Source of the DNA: Bacteroidota bacterium
GTDB lineage: Bacteria; Bacteroidota; Bacteroidia; AKYH767-A; 2013-40CM-41-45
Direction: 5' to 3'
Length of the DNA stretch: 64,000 nt
Assembly: GCA_016721305.1 (NCBI GenBank)
Contig: JADKIH010000005.1
Location: 159,796-223,795 of the forward strand
Translations under genes and position numbers: made by a program
Notes under the pieces: generated by a model
What the model was told of the DNA's origin: nothing
Databases searched by the model: none
What the model saw: only the letters and a program-made list of their open reading frames with translations
Shown: positions 36,827 to 45,161 of the stretch, piece after piece
How positions within the stretch are numbered: position 1 is the first letter of the stretch
How the letters are laid out: the number at the start of each line of letters is the position of its first letter

Positions 36827-38323
36827 TTAGTTAAGTTTTATCAATTTATATGAAAGAGGATGATTGTCTATGAAAAGAGTGTAAAGGCCTGATCGTAATA
36901 AGGAAAGATTCAAAGTCTCAAATTCTGCCTTTATCCTGTTTGAGTAAACTAATCTGCCCATGTTGTCAAAAATTCTATACAAGTGTCCTTCGGCTGATTG
37001 ATCGAGTTGTTCGATATTGACATTTTCACGAAAAGGATTGGGGGAAATCTTTACCTGTGATTCGTATAAAATACAAGCTATAGACGTCAGTGTATCGCAA
37101 ATGCTCCCAGCCAATGGTCCCAATGAATAATCGGGGTTGTTGGGTAATCCATAATAAGTACGACCACTGCCAAGACTAAAATTAAAATAAGAAAAATTAC
37201 ATGCCGATCCTGCTTGATTGGGATCATTTATTACGCTTAGATTCATATTCGTTGGATTAAACGCTGAATCAGGATATGGATAGTTGTAATGCAAACTATC
37301 ATTCCAAGCGCATGACCAATATATTTTATTGTCTGGAGCTAGCCTAAGAAGACCGCCAGCGTATGTTGGTGTATCAACAGATGCAACTGACACTCTTGAA
37401 GCAAATAAATTTGAAGCATTAATATCGTATTGATAAATTTCAGAAGGAAGAAAGTTAATTGAAGCATAAAAGTAGTTGTCATTTGGCGAAAAAGCGCCCC
37501 CAATGTATCGGTAATTTGGTGAAGCAATATTCGACACTAACTTATAATTAGATAAGACTCCGTTACATCTGTCGAAATCAAAAAGCTCAAGCAAGCCATT
37601 TGCTGACCAAAACAAAAGCTTATCACCGCTATTTGAAAAACAAAAGCCGCCAATATTAGTTTGATTAATGGATCCTATGGATTGCTGAAAATGAATAATC
37701 GAATCTGGGGTGATTAAGTAGATGTAAAAAAGGTTATTCCCTAAACTTCCGCCAAAATCATGATCCTTATTAATTAGCCACCAATCTCTGCCATTTGCGT
37801 GCTTTACGGCTGCCATAGCATCCCATATCGGATTTACATTAACAGGTACATTTTTTTGAGTGACATCGCCCATTCCACCATTAAGGCTCATATCAATAAT
37901 TGAATAATAAAGACCAGGGTGCGAGAAAATAGTTAAAGAGAATAAATAATACTTTTCAGAATTTCCCGGAAACGGAATTATCAATAATTCACTATAACAA
38001 CCTTCGCCAATAATATTATCGCCATTGGGCATCTGATTATTATTTCTATCATACACATTTGTTGCTCTATCATTTGCATTCATTTGAGTTTCTGCATAGA
38101 AAAGTAGACTTCCTATTGTATCAGCAATAGAGACACAAGATCCTCTCGTATTTAAGGAGGTATGAAACGGAACTGGAGGAGATTGATTAAAATCAATTCC
38201 AGAACTATCCCCAAAACACCAAATGTTGTTTTGATTCTGAGCTTGACAGAATCTGAAATCCAATATGAAGATGCACAATACTAAAATCAGGGAATAGAAA
38301 ATTCTTTTCATCAGCGATTTCAA
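36827..38323 (-). CDS. T9SS-exported protein of the 'WxFGD' propeller-like type
   Basis: 498 residues; an internal start four codons in (MKRIFYSLILVLCIFILDF) is as likely. The signal peptide is followed by NIWCFGDSSGIDFNQSPPVP and repeated blade-like segments (GGFCFSNSGDKLLFWSANG, GGAFSPNDNYFYASINFLP, LLRLAPDNKIYWSCAWND). This matches a common Bacteroidota secreted domain with a predicted beta-propeller. The C-terminus is a T9SS type A sorting domain (VKISPNPFRENVNIEQL ... LYTLFIDNHPLSYKLIKLN). Substrate or ligand unknown; transcribed alone. Confidence 0.85.
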   Translation of the reverse strand: MKSLMKRIFYSLILVLCIFILDFRFCQAQNQNNIWCFGDSSGIDFNQSPPVPFHTSLNTRGSCVSIADTIGSLLFYAETQMNANDRATNVYDRNNNQMPNGDNIIGEGCYSELLIIPFPGNSEKYYLFSLTIFSHPGLYYSIIDMSLNGGMGDVTQKNVPVNVNPIWDAMAAVKHANGRDWWLINKDHDFGGSLGNNLFYIYLITPDSIIHFQQSIGSINQTNIGGFCFSNSGDKLLFWSANGLLELFDFDRCNGVLSNYKLVSNIASPNYRYIGGAFSPNDNYFYASINFLPSEIYQYDINASNLFASRVSVASVDTPTYAGGLLRLAPDNKIYWSCAWNDSLHYNYPYPDSAFNPTNMNLSVINDPNQAGSACNFSYFNFSLGSGRTYYGLPNNPDYSLGPLAGSICDTLTSIACILYESQVKISPNPFRENVNIEQLDQSAEGHLYRIFDNMGRLVYSNRIKAEFETLNLSLLRSGLYTLFIDNHPLSYKLIKLN

Positions 38324-38511
38324 AAAAGATACAATTGGGGCAAATGGTTATCCTTAAGCCGCGTCTTTTAGTTTACAGAAATCTAATGTATCAAAAAATC
38401 AGGTCAACCCCAAATGCCTTATCGGGCAATGACATTCGACCTAGAGAACCCTTGTGGCCTTCTTGTGACCCTCGTGTTCTTGTGGTGAAAAAAAAACTGT
38501 CAACTCAAAAC

Positions 38512-40260
38512 CTACACCTTCTTCACCTCAATCTGCAACTCCTTCAACTGCTCCGCAGAAATCGGAGCCGGCGAATCGATCATCACATCGCGGCCGGAAT
38601 TGTTTTTTGGGAAGGCGATGTAGTCGCGGATGGAATCGGCGCCGCCGAAGAGCGAACAGAGTCGGTCGAAGCCGAAAGCGATTCCACCGTGTGGTGGTGC
38701 TCCGAATTCGAAGGCATTCATGAGGAATCCGAACTGTGCTTGCGCATCTTCTTTCGTGAATCCTAAGATGCCGAACATCTTTGCCTGTAACTCTTTATTG
38801 AAAATACGAATCGAGCCTCCGCCTACTTCTACTCCATTAATGACCATGTCGTATGCATTCGCGCGTACTTTTCCGGGATCGGTTTCGAGTAAGGAAATGT
38901 CTTCGGGCTTCGGAGATGTAAACGGATGGTGCATGGCATGCCAGCGATTGGTTTCTTCGCTCCACTCGAGTAATGGGAAATCCAAAACCCACAATGGACA
39001 GAAAGTATCTTTATCGCGCAAGCCCATGCGTGAGCCCATCTCGAGACGCAATTCGCTCATGGCTTTGCGTGTCTTCGATGCATCACCGGCCAACACTAAA
39101 ATCAAATCGCCGGCTGAAGCTTTGCATTTCTCTGCCCACTTTTTGAGATCTTCTTCCGGATAAAATTTATCGACGGACGACTTCAGTGTGTTGTCGTCGT
39201 TGTAACGCATGTAAACTAAACCTGTCGCACCAATCTGCGGGCGCTTTACCCATTCAGTTAATTCGTCGAGTTGCTTGCGTGTATATGATGCAGCGCCTTT
39301 TACACAAATCGCCAACACAGCTCCTGCATCATCGAATACTTTGAAATTTTTTCCACCCACAACATCGGCCATGTCGACAATCTTCATGTCGAAACGGATA
39401 TCCGGTTTATCATTGCCGTAATCGCGCATTGCCTCCGCGAACGTGATGCGTGGCAACGATTCGAGCGTTACGTTTTTTACTTTTTTAAACAAGTGACGAA
39501 TCATTCCTTCGAATGTGTTCAGAATATCTTCCTGCTCGATGAAGCTCATCTCACAGTCGATCTGCGTAAACTCAGGCTGACGATCGGCACGTAAATCTTC
39601 ATCGCGGAAACATTTTACAATTTGATAGTAGCGATCCATTCCCGCTACCATCAGCAATTGCTTGAATGTTTGCGGTGATTGTGGCAATGCATAAAACTCT
39701 CCGCCATTCATTCGTGACGGCACCACAAAATCGCGTGCGCCTTCGGGAGTCGACTTGATCAGCACCGGCGTTTCTACTTCTACAAAATTCTGCTCATCGA
39801 GATACGAACGTGCTGCGGATGCAACTCGTGCACGAAGAAGTAATGCTTCTTTCACAGGCGAACGACGAATGTCGAGGTACCGATATTTCATACGGATGTC
39901 GTCGCCGCCATCGGTATTTTCTTCAATGGTAAACGGAGGAGTTTGCGCAACATTCCATACGGTGAATTCATCAACGATGATTTCAATATCGCCCGTCGGC
40001 ATTTTCGGATTCTTGCTGCTGCGTTCTGCTACTTTTCCTTTGATCTGTAAAACAAATTCACGACCCAACGGACGAGCTTTTTCGCACAACTCAGCATTCA
40101 CCTGCGCATTAAACACCAGCTGCGTAATACCATAACGGTCACGCAAGTCCATAAAAATAACTTCACCTAAATCTCTCGATCTCTGCAGCCACCCCGAAAG
40201 AGTAACTGATTGTCCGACATTTTGTATGGTTAATTCACCGCAGGTGTGGGTACGAAGCAT
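38512..40260 (-). CDS. aspS: Aspartate-tRNA ligase
   Basis: 582 residues, bacterial type. OB-fold anticodon-binding domain (LRTHTCGELTIQNVGQSVTL, GWLQRSRDLGEVIFMDLRDR), class II motif 1 (EVETPVLIKSTPEGARDFVV), motif 2 (RCFRDEDLRADRQPEFTQ) and motif 3 (HGGIAFGFDRLCSLFGG). The GAD insertion typical of bacterial AspRS occupies residues ~290-400. It charges tRNA-Asp in the cytoplasm. Intact; divergent from tadA with a palindromic octamer array between. Confidence 0.98.
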   Translation of the reverse strand: MLRTHTCGELTIQNVGQSVTLSGWLQRSRDLGEVIFMDLRDRYGITQLVFNAQVNAELCEKARPLGREFVLQIKGKVAERSSKNPKMPTGDIEIIVDEFTVWNVAQTPPFTIEENTDGGDDIRMKYRYLDIRRSPVKEALLLRARVASAARSYLDEQNFVEVETPVLIKSTPEGARDFVVPSRMNGGEFYALPQSPQTFKQLLMVAGMDRYYQIVKCFRDEDLRADRQPEFTQIDCEMSFIEQEDILNTFEGMIRHLFKKVKNVTLESLPRITFAEAMRDYGNDKPDIRFDMKIVDMADVVGGKNFKVFDDAGAVLAICVKGAASYTRKQLDELTEWVKRPQIGATGLVYMRYNDDNTLKSSVDKFYPEEDLKKWAEKCKASAGDLILVLAGDASKTRKAMSELRLEMGSRMGLRDKDTFCPLWVLDFPLLEWSEETNRWHAMHHPFTSPKPEDISLLETDPGKVRANAYDMVINGVEVGGGSIRIFNKELQAKMFGILGFTKEDAQAQFGFLMNAFEFGAPPHGGIAFGFDRLCSLFGGADSIRDYIAFPKNNSGRDVMIDSPAPISAEQLKELQIEVKKV

Positions 40261-40311
40261 GGCTGTTTCTTGTTGAAAGGGCGAATTTAAGAATAAACTG
40301 CCTTCCTATGG

Positions 40312-40351
40312 CCAATTAGCTAATTAGCTGATTAGCTAATTAGCTAATTGG
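40312..40351. repeat. 40-bp octamer palindrome, family D
   Basis: Five units of AATTAGCT form a 40-bp palindrome with CCAATT ends and a mismatch only at the central unit. It lies in the divergent aspS/tadA intergenic region. Confidence 0.88.
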
Positions 40352-40502
40352 GGGATCCGGCAACCAGATTCAATTTTGGCAGTTACAGATTGTTCAGAGG
40401 CTTATCAGTCAATTATTTACAACGCCCGCTCCATTTACTAATTTTCACATTTGCCAATTTGCGAATGCCGGTCGCCTGAAAGTTTGTAAGTTCGCAATCA
40501 CT

Positions 40503-40949
40503 ATGGAAACCCAAGCCGCAACCGACGAAAGATTCATGAAAGAAGCCTTGAAAGAGGCCATCCGCGCCTTCGATTTGGATGAGGTTCCGATTGGGGCGGT
40601 GATTGTGCATGGGAATCGGATTATCGGACGGGGACATAATTTGACGGAGCGGTTGAACGATGTTACGGCGCATGCGGAGATGCAGGCCTTTACGGCAGCG
40701 GCGAATTTTATTGGCGGGAAATTTTTGACCGATTGTACTTTGTATGTAACGATTGAACCTTGTGTGATGTGCGCCGGTGCATCGTACTGGACGCAGATTA
40801 GTCGTATCGTTTACGGAGCACGCGATGAGAAAAAAGGATTTCAGAATATTTCAAAAACAATTCTGCATCCGAAGACAATCTTACTTGGCGGTGTAATGGA
40901 AAATGATTGCGCGACGCTGATGAAAGAGTTTTTTAAAAAGAAGCGCTAG
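40503..40949 (+). CDS. tadA: tRNA adenosine(34) deaminase
   Basis: 148 residues. Zinc-dependent deaminase motif: HAE in NDVTAHAEMQAF (catalytic Glu) and PCxxC in IEPCVMCAGASYW. The opening FMKEALKEAIRAFDLDEVPI and GAVIVHGNRIIGRGHN are typical of TadA, which converts A34 to inosine in tRNA-Arg. A guanine or cytosine deaminase is less likely. Its 3' end overlaps the convergent receiver gene by 17 nt. Confidence 0.93.
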   Translation: METQAATDERFMKEALKEAIRAFDLDEVPIGAVIVHGNRIIGRGHNLTERLNDVTAHAEMQAFTAAANFIGGKFLTDCTLYVTIEPCVMCAGASYWTQISRIVYGARDEKKGFQNISKTILHPKTILLGGVMENDCATLMKEFFKKKR

Positions 40950-41355
40950 CCGGAAGCTTGTGCGTTTCGCCAAGCTCTTTTAATACTTGTTGCGTAAGCG
41001 GTTTTTCTACTTGTCCGATTACTGCAGCATTCTGTGACAACACTCGTAAGTGATCCGGTTTTTGAAAAACGGAAAGGACGATGATTTTTGTTTTCTCCGT
41101 GATGTAAGAAGGAAGAGATTTAAAAGCTTCCATGAAATCATATCCGCTCATCATCGGTAAGTGAATATCCAGAAAAATATAATCGGGAGCGTTCCCGGCA
41201 TTGGCGCATTCTTCCTGCAGATAACGAAGACCTTCCTCTCCCGTACCTGCAACAGCAATGTTGGAGGCGAAGTTAGTAAGTTCCATCAGACGTCGGTTTA
41301 CTAAGACGTCGATCTCGCTGTCATCAACAATTAATACTGAATTGAAGTAGGCCAT
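40933..41355 (-). CDS. Stand-alone receiver domain response regulator
   Basis: 140 residues, receiver domain only. Acidic pocket in VLIVDDSEIDVLVNRRL, phospho-acceptor in DYIFLDIHLPMMSGYDFMEA, switch Ser in IIVLSVFQKPDH and Lys in IGQVEKPLTQQVL. No output domain, so it probably works by protein-protein contacts in a phosphorelay. It is homologous to 41444..41845 on the same strand; a 25-bp perfect hairpin lies between them. Cognate kinase unknown. Confidence 0.93.
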   Translation of the reverse strand: MAYFNSVLIVDDSEIDVLVNRRLMELTNFASNIAVAGTGEEGLRYLQEECANAGNAPDYIFLDIHLPMMSGYDFMEAFKSLPSYITEKTKIIVLSVFQKPDHLRVLSQNAAVIGQVEKPLTQQVLKELGETHKLPASASF

Positions 41356-41376
41356 TCCGGAAGCGAAGATAATAAT

Positions 41377-41440
41377 CTTAGTGCCTTAGTGTCTTAGTGG
41401 TAAAAAAATAAATTAACCACTAAGACACTAAGGCACTAAG
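41377..41440. repeat. 25-bp perfect hairpin of CTAAGRCA octamers, family G
   Basis: Arms at 41377-41401 and 41416-41440 are perfectly complementary, built from CTTAGTGC/CTTAGTGT units, with a 14-nt A/T loop. It fills the gap between the two receiver genes. Confidence 0.92.
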
Positions 41441-41443
41441 AAA

Positions 41444-41845
41444 TCAGACCCGGATCGCGTCGAGCACGGGTTTGTTCAGGGGTTTATTTAAAAACTTATA
41501 GACGTACTTGCTTTGATTCGCTTTGTTAAGATCCTTGAAACTTTCAGAAGTAGAAAGCATAATGATCTTTGTTGTCTTGCGAATATTCTCGTGGAGCTTA
41601 TCGAATTCTTCGAGGAAGCCGAAACCATCCATATTCGGCATCATGATATCCAGGAAAATTACTTGCGGTAATTTATCAGGCGTAGCAGAAAGTTTTTTCA
41701 ACTCTTCAAGCGCAGCATGTGCCGACTGATTCACGTAGATTGTCGATGCGAACTGTTCGCTTTCGAGTAATTTTTTATTGATGAAATTATCGAGCTCATT
41801 ATCATCGATGAGCATTACAAAAGGATAACGTGTATTTGAACTCAT
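41444..41845 (-). CDS. Stand-alone receiver domain response regulator
   Basis: 133 residues from ATG 41845 (MSSNTRYPFVMLIDDNELDN); an upstream non-ATG extension is ignored. Receiver motifs: LIDDNELDNFINKKL, phospho-acceptor in QVIFLDIMMPNMDGFGF, switch in KIIMLSTSESFKDL, Lys in KFLNKPLNKPVL. Like its neighbour it lacks an output domain. The pair may be alternative outputs of one phosphorelay. A family C array starts about 60 bp upstream. Confidence 0.92.
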   Translation of the reverse strand: MSSNTRYPFVMLIDDNELDNFINKKLLESEQFASTIYVNQSAHAALEELKKLSATPDKLPQVIFLDIMMPNMDGFGFLEEFDKLHENIRKTTKIIMLSTSESFKDLNKANQSKYVYKFLNKPLNKPVLDAIRV

Positions 41846-41908
41846 GCCGTAAGTCTGTTTGTTGAGTTGATACGGCAATAGTCGACGATTTGTTGCTTAT
41901 CTGGTGAT

Positions 41909-42033
41909 GTTCCAAGTTTAAGGTTCAAAGTTCAAGGTTCAAGGTTCAAAGTTCAAGGTTCAAGGTTCAAAGTTCAAAGAAACCACTGTGGTGCCAACTT
42001 TGAACTTTGAACCTTGAACTTTGAACTTTAAAC
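41909..42033. repeat. Heptamer array, family C, hairpin form
   Basis: Plus-oriented AAGGTTC/AAAGTTC units, a short centre ACCACTGTGGT that is itself palindromic, then minus-oriented GAACTTT units. Same design as 22951-23038. Confidence 0.9.
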
Positions 42034-42034
42034 A

Positions 42035-42063
42035 TAAAAAAAGCAGACCCTGCAAGGCCTGCT
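42035..42063 (-). terminator. Terminator after the CHU_C protein gene
   Basis: Stem AGCAGACC / GGCCTGCT (one mismatch), followed on the minus strand by a run of seven T. Confidence 0.75.
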
Positions 42064-42088
42064 CCGATATTATACATGATCAATACGC

Positions 42089-42529
42089 TCAATAGACAAC
42101 GGTGACCGATCCTGTTTTGCCCTTGGAACTGAGTCCGTTAGCAAAGACCTGGTACACGTATACTCCTGTTTCGACGGGTTTTCCCTGAAAATTGCCATCC
42201 CATTGCGCTTTTGCGTTTGATGATTCGTAAATCACTTCGCCCCAGCGGTTGTAAACCAGGATTCGGAAGTTTTGGATACCCTCTCCTTTTACGAAAAAGG
42301 CATCGTTCAAACCATCGCCGTTCGGAGTGAAAGCCGATGGTATATAGATACTTACAGGAGGAATTACCTCTGCATAGTTTGATGTACTGGTGATCGAATT
42401 ATCGCCCTTTTTATAGGCGGTGACCCGATAAATCTTGTTATCCAGCACATTCTGTGCGCTGAGGCTACCGGTAAAGGCGGCCAGCAGGACTGTTAAGATT
42501 GATATTCGTAGTAGTGCGTTCATGTTCAA
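42089..42529 (-). CDS. Minimal secreted protein with a T9SS type B (CHU_C) sorting domain
   Basis: 146 residues (start at codon 1 or 3). Signal peptide (NALLRISILTVLLAAFTGSLSAQ), a ~35-residue linker, then a complete gliding motility-associated C-terminal domain: YIPSAFTPNGDGLNDAFFV, GIQNFRILVYNRWGEVIYES, AQWDGNFQGKPVETGVYVYQ. This domain is normally only the export tag of a large adhesin. Here almost the whole mature protein is the tag. A spontaneous remnant of a larger gene is possible, but the signal peptide and terminator suggest a functional gene. Confidence 0.9.
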   Translation of the reverse strand: MNMNALLRISILTVLLAAFTGSLSAQNVLDNKIYRVTAYKKGDNSITSTSNYAEVIPPVSIYIPSAFTPNGDGLNDAFFVKGEGIQNFRILVYNRWGEVIYESSNAKAQWDGNFQGKPVETGVYVYQVFANGLSSKGKTGSVTVVY

Positions 42530-42735
42530 TGTAAAAGCTTGAATGCAAGATAGAAGACTATCGAGGCGAGGGTGGGCACCAATTGCCGATACCTTTCAGT
42601 TGTAAGAAAAACGGCCTTTTAGGCACGATTCAAACGAAACCCTTTGAAAACAGGATAAAATCAAGACAAAATTGATCGATTGTGAAATCCGATGATATTC
42701 TGTTGTAATTTTGTGATCAAATAATCCAAATTACT

Positions 42736-43152
42736 ATGCCATATCCAGAATATATCTGCGCTCCAATGCGCGATGAATTGACAGCTGTCGGCTTTCAAGA
42801 ATTAAAGACTCCGGAAGACGTTGATGCAACGATTCCGAACAGTAAAGGAACTACACTGTTAGTGATGAATTCAGTATGCGGTTGTGCTGCAGGCACTGCA
42901 CGTCCGGGTGTAAAACTTGCTATCGCAGGTGGAAAAAAACCGGATCACTTAACAACAGTTTTCGCAGGACAAGATCTCGAAGCAACATCACAAGCTAGAA
43001 AATACACACCGCCTTATCCCCCATCTTCACCATCTATCGCTCTCTTCAAAGACGGAAAACTCGTTCACTTCATCGAGCGTCACCACATCGAAGGTCGCAG
43101 TGCGGAGATGATTGCGGAACATTTGCGCGGGGCGTTTGAGGAGTATTGTTGA
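42736..43152 (+). CDS. Bacilliredoxin (BrxA/BrxB family)
   Basis: 138 residues. It matches the YphP/YqiW family: MPYPEYICAPMRDELTAVGF, NSVCGCAAGTARPGVKLA with the CGC active site, and SIALFKDGKLVHFIERHHIE. In Firmicutes these thiol-disulfide proteins remove bacillithiol from proteins; the low-molecular-weight thiol in this organism is not known from the window. Intact, monocistronic. The stop codon is immediately followed by an octamer array. Confidence 0.93.
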   Translation: MPYPEYICAPMRDELTAVGFQELKTPEDVDATIPNSKGTTLLVMNSVCGCAAGTARPGVKLAIAGGKKPDHLTTVFAGQDLEATSQARKYTPPYPPSSPSIALFKDGKLVHFIERHHIEGRSAEMIAEHLRGAFEEYC

Positions 43153-43195
43153 TTAGTTGATTAGCTGATTAGCTGATTAGTTAATTAGCTGATGA
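43148..43195. repeat. Octamer array, family D, left arm
   Basis: GTTGATTA/GCTGATTA units starting within the bacilliredoxin stop codon. Partly complementary to 43365-43403. Confidence 0.8.
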
Positions 43196-43364
43196 GCTTG
43201 GAAGAAATAAATTGTAAGGCTAATGAGCTGCGGCTTGTTAGCCTTTTTCTATTTGCTGATTATTCAATTAGCTGATGACATGAATGGAAGGAATGAATTG
43301 AACTCTAAGCACAACATCTTGTTAGAAATTATATCGCTTGAATTTCGATGAATGTTGGTTAGCA

Positions 43365-43403
43365 GCATTAGCTAATCAGCTAATTAGCTAATTAGCTGAT
43401 TTG
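43365..43403. repeat. Octamer array, family D, right arm
   Basis: GCTAATTA units that encode the final Ser-Ala-Asn and the TAG stop of plsC. Inverted relative to part of 43148-43195; about 170 bp of unique sequence lies between the arms. Confidence 0.82.
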
Positions 43404-44167
43404 GAAAAATACTCCGGATACCGTTCTTCCAAAGGTTCCGATATAACACGATAGACACGGGACTTCAACTCCTCCAAATTTTCCTCCGTCATTCCTGTGG
43501 TTGGAATTGGTTCGTGGATGATTATTTGCGCAACACCGGGGTGACCAATTCTTCGATAATAATCATCGGGCATCAAAAGCCAATTGTTCATGAAAGTGAT
43601 CGGCACAATCGGAATTTGTTTTTCGATTGCCAAACGGAACGGTCCGTTTTTGAAACGTCCCATTACCGGACCGTTGTGGTGAATCGTTCCTTCCGGAAAA
43701 AGTGTGATGCTGATTTTTTTATCGAGATCCGAAGCTGCGCGCAAAAAGGCACGATGCGAATCCTTTCTCGACTTCCGATTTACCGGGATATTCATCCGGT
43801 GGAAAAAACGGCGGAAAAGAGGCACTTTGAGCAATTCGGCTTTCCCCATCGTGTGGAAGTAGTTCGGGATACTTATATATATGTGCATGATGTCCAGATA
43901 CGAGGTGTGATTTGGACAAAAAACATAGGCCTGATTCGGGTCGAGCTTCGATTTTCGCTCAATTTTGTAGAAAATGCCCACAGGCCACAGAATAAAATGA
44001 GCCCAGATCTTTTTCAGTGCAAAAACATAGCGAAACCAGCTTTCCCGGAATAAAAAGATGAAAAAAAGCGGGAAAAAGATAAAAAAAGTGAGAACGGCAT
44101 TAATAAAATAGATCGAACGCCAAATCCACTGGAGTGGAAAAAATAGGTATTTGATGAAATTTTGCAG
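43388..44167 (-). CDS. plsC: 1-acyl-sn-glycerol-3-phosphate acyltransferase
   Basis: About 259 residues. The acyltransferase core has VFCPNHTSYLDIMHIYIS (NHxxxxD), NIPVNRKSRKDSHRAF, TLFPEGTIHHNG (FPEGT) and VPITFMNNW. It acylates lysophosphatidate in phospholipid synthesis. The simple open frame starts at GTG 43981, but it stays open upstream and encodes convincing membrane helices (FIKYLFFPLQWIWRSIYFIN, ESWFRYVFALKKIWAHFILW). No ATG, GTG or TTG precedes this extension before an in-frame stop near 44192. CTG 44167 is the best start I can offer; an indel may hide the real one. Confidence 0.88.
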   Translation of the reverse strand: MQNFIKYLFFPLQWIWRSIYFINAVLTFFIFFPLFFIFLFRESWFRYVFALKKIWAHFILWPVGIFYKIERKSKLDPNQAYVFCPNHTSYLDIMHIYISIPNYFHTMGKAELLKVPLFRRFFHRMNIPVNRKSRKDSHRAFLRAASDLDKKISITLFPEGTIHHNGPVMGRFKNGPFRLAIEKQIPIVPITFMNNWLLMPDDYYRRIGHPGVAQIIIHEPIPTTGMTEENLEELKSRVYRVISEPLEERYPEYFSKSAN

Positions 44168-44250
44168 CTTGCCGTGAATTGAATGGCGAATTTAGGAAAA
44201 AGAAAGACAGGCTTGACGCAAATGAAATCAAGGAAGATCAACGCTTTACT

Positions 44251-44280
44251 TGACCCAAAAGAGATTTTTTTTACCTTTGT
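44251..44280 (+). promoter_or_regulatory. Promoter of the DUF177-rpmF operon
   Basis: TTG (44251-44253), 19 nt, TACCTTTG (44273-44280); full match to the Bacteroidota pattern, 29 nt before the ATG at 44310. Confidence 0.7.
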
Positions 44281-44309
44281 GCCCCTTTGATTTTAAGGGG
44301 TTTGAAACG

Positions 44310-44843
44310 ATGACCGGCTCCAAGGAATATATTATCAATTTCGGTAGTCTTCCATTTGGAGAACACGAATTCGAATATCAAATCGATAGTGCGTTCTTTA
44401 AACAATTTGACAACTCCATTATCCAGGATGGCGATGTCGGTGTGTTAGTGGTTCTTGAAAAAAAAGAAACCATGTTACTGCTCGACTTCACCATGGAAGG
44501 AACAGTCAACGTTGAATGTGATCGTTGCCTTGGCGAATTAATTCTGCCAATCGAATCGTACGATGAACTGATCGTAAAATTCGGTGAAGCAAAAGAAGAT
44601 GATGACGATGATAACGAAAACGTCATTTTGCTTCCGATTAAATCGTACGAACTGGATGTTGCTCAATATATCTACGAGTTCATCACACTTCAAATGCCAT
44701 TGAGAAATGTGCACGACGAAGAGGAGAACGGACAAACATGCGATCCGGAAGTGCTGAAAGAAATGGAGAAGCACCTCATTAAAGATGAAAACCCACCGAC
44801 AGATCCACGATGGGAAGGACTCAAAGGACTAAACTTAAATTAA
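44310..44843 (+). CDS. DUF177 (YceD-like) protein
   Basis: 177 residues from ATG 44310 (MTGSKEYIINFGSLPFGEHE); the longer frame would start upstream of the promoter -7 box. Landmarks: VNVECDRCLGELILPI with the CxxC pair, an acidic stretch (residues ~104-113), and LQMPLRNVHDEEENGQTCDP. DUF177 proteins almost always precede rpmF and are linked with 23S rRNA precursor maturation or ribosome assembly in some bacteria and plastids. rpmF follows after 54 bp and plsX comes next. Confidence 0.92.
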   Translation: MTGSKEYIINFGSLPFGEHEFEYQIDSAFFKQFDNSIIQDGDVGVLVVLEKKETMLLLDFTMEGTVNVECDRCLGELILPIESYDELIVKFGEAKEDDDDDNENVILLPIKSYELDVAQYIYEFITLQMPLRNVHDEEENGQTCDPEVLKEMEKHLIKDENPPTDPRWEGLKGLNLN

Positions 44844-44897
44844 CAGGTCGATAGCCTGAATTCATAATTGATAAACTATTACTAATACAATAATAAA

Positions 44898-45086
44898 ATG
44901 CCAAATCCGAAACACCGACACTCGAAATCCAGAAGAGATAAAAGAAGAACTCATTGGAAAGCAGAAGTTCCAACGGTAGCTACTGATCCTACAACAGGCC
45001 AGCCGCACCTTTTTCACCGCGCCCACTGGTACGAGGGTAAACTTTACTACAAAGGTAAAGTGGTGATGGAAAAAGAAGTTGCGTAA
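44898..45086 (+). CDS. rpmF: 50S ribosomal protein L32
   Basis: 62 residues, normal length. MPNPKHRHSKSRRDKRRTHW is the typical basic L32 N-terminus; HRAHWYEGKLYYKGKVVMEK is the C-terminal part. The two zinc CxxC pairs of some L32 proteins are absent, so this is the zinc-free form (the HRAHW segment stands where a Cys pair would be). In the DUF177-rpmF-plsX order. Confidence 0.97.
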   Translation: MPNPKHRHSKSRRDKRRTHWKAEVPTVATDPTTGQPHLFHRAHWYEGKLYYKGKVVMEKEVA

Positions 45087-45106
45087 TTATTCGCAAAAAA
45101 AATTCG

Positions 45107-45146
45107 AAAGCAGTTGCTAAGACGGGTGTCTGGTAACTGCTTTTTT
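45107..45146 (+). terminator. Terminator after rpmF
   Basis: Stem AAGCAGTT / AACTGCTT with a loop of about 20 nt and a T-run of six. The loop is long, so strength is uncertain. It would separate rpmF from plsX. Confidence 0.6.
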
Positions 45147-45161
45147 AATGTGGGGTAATGG

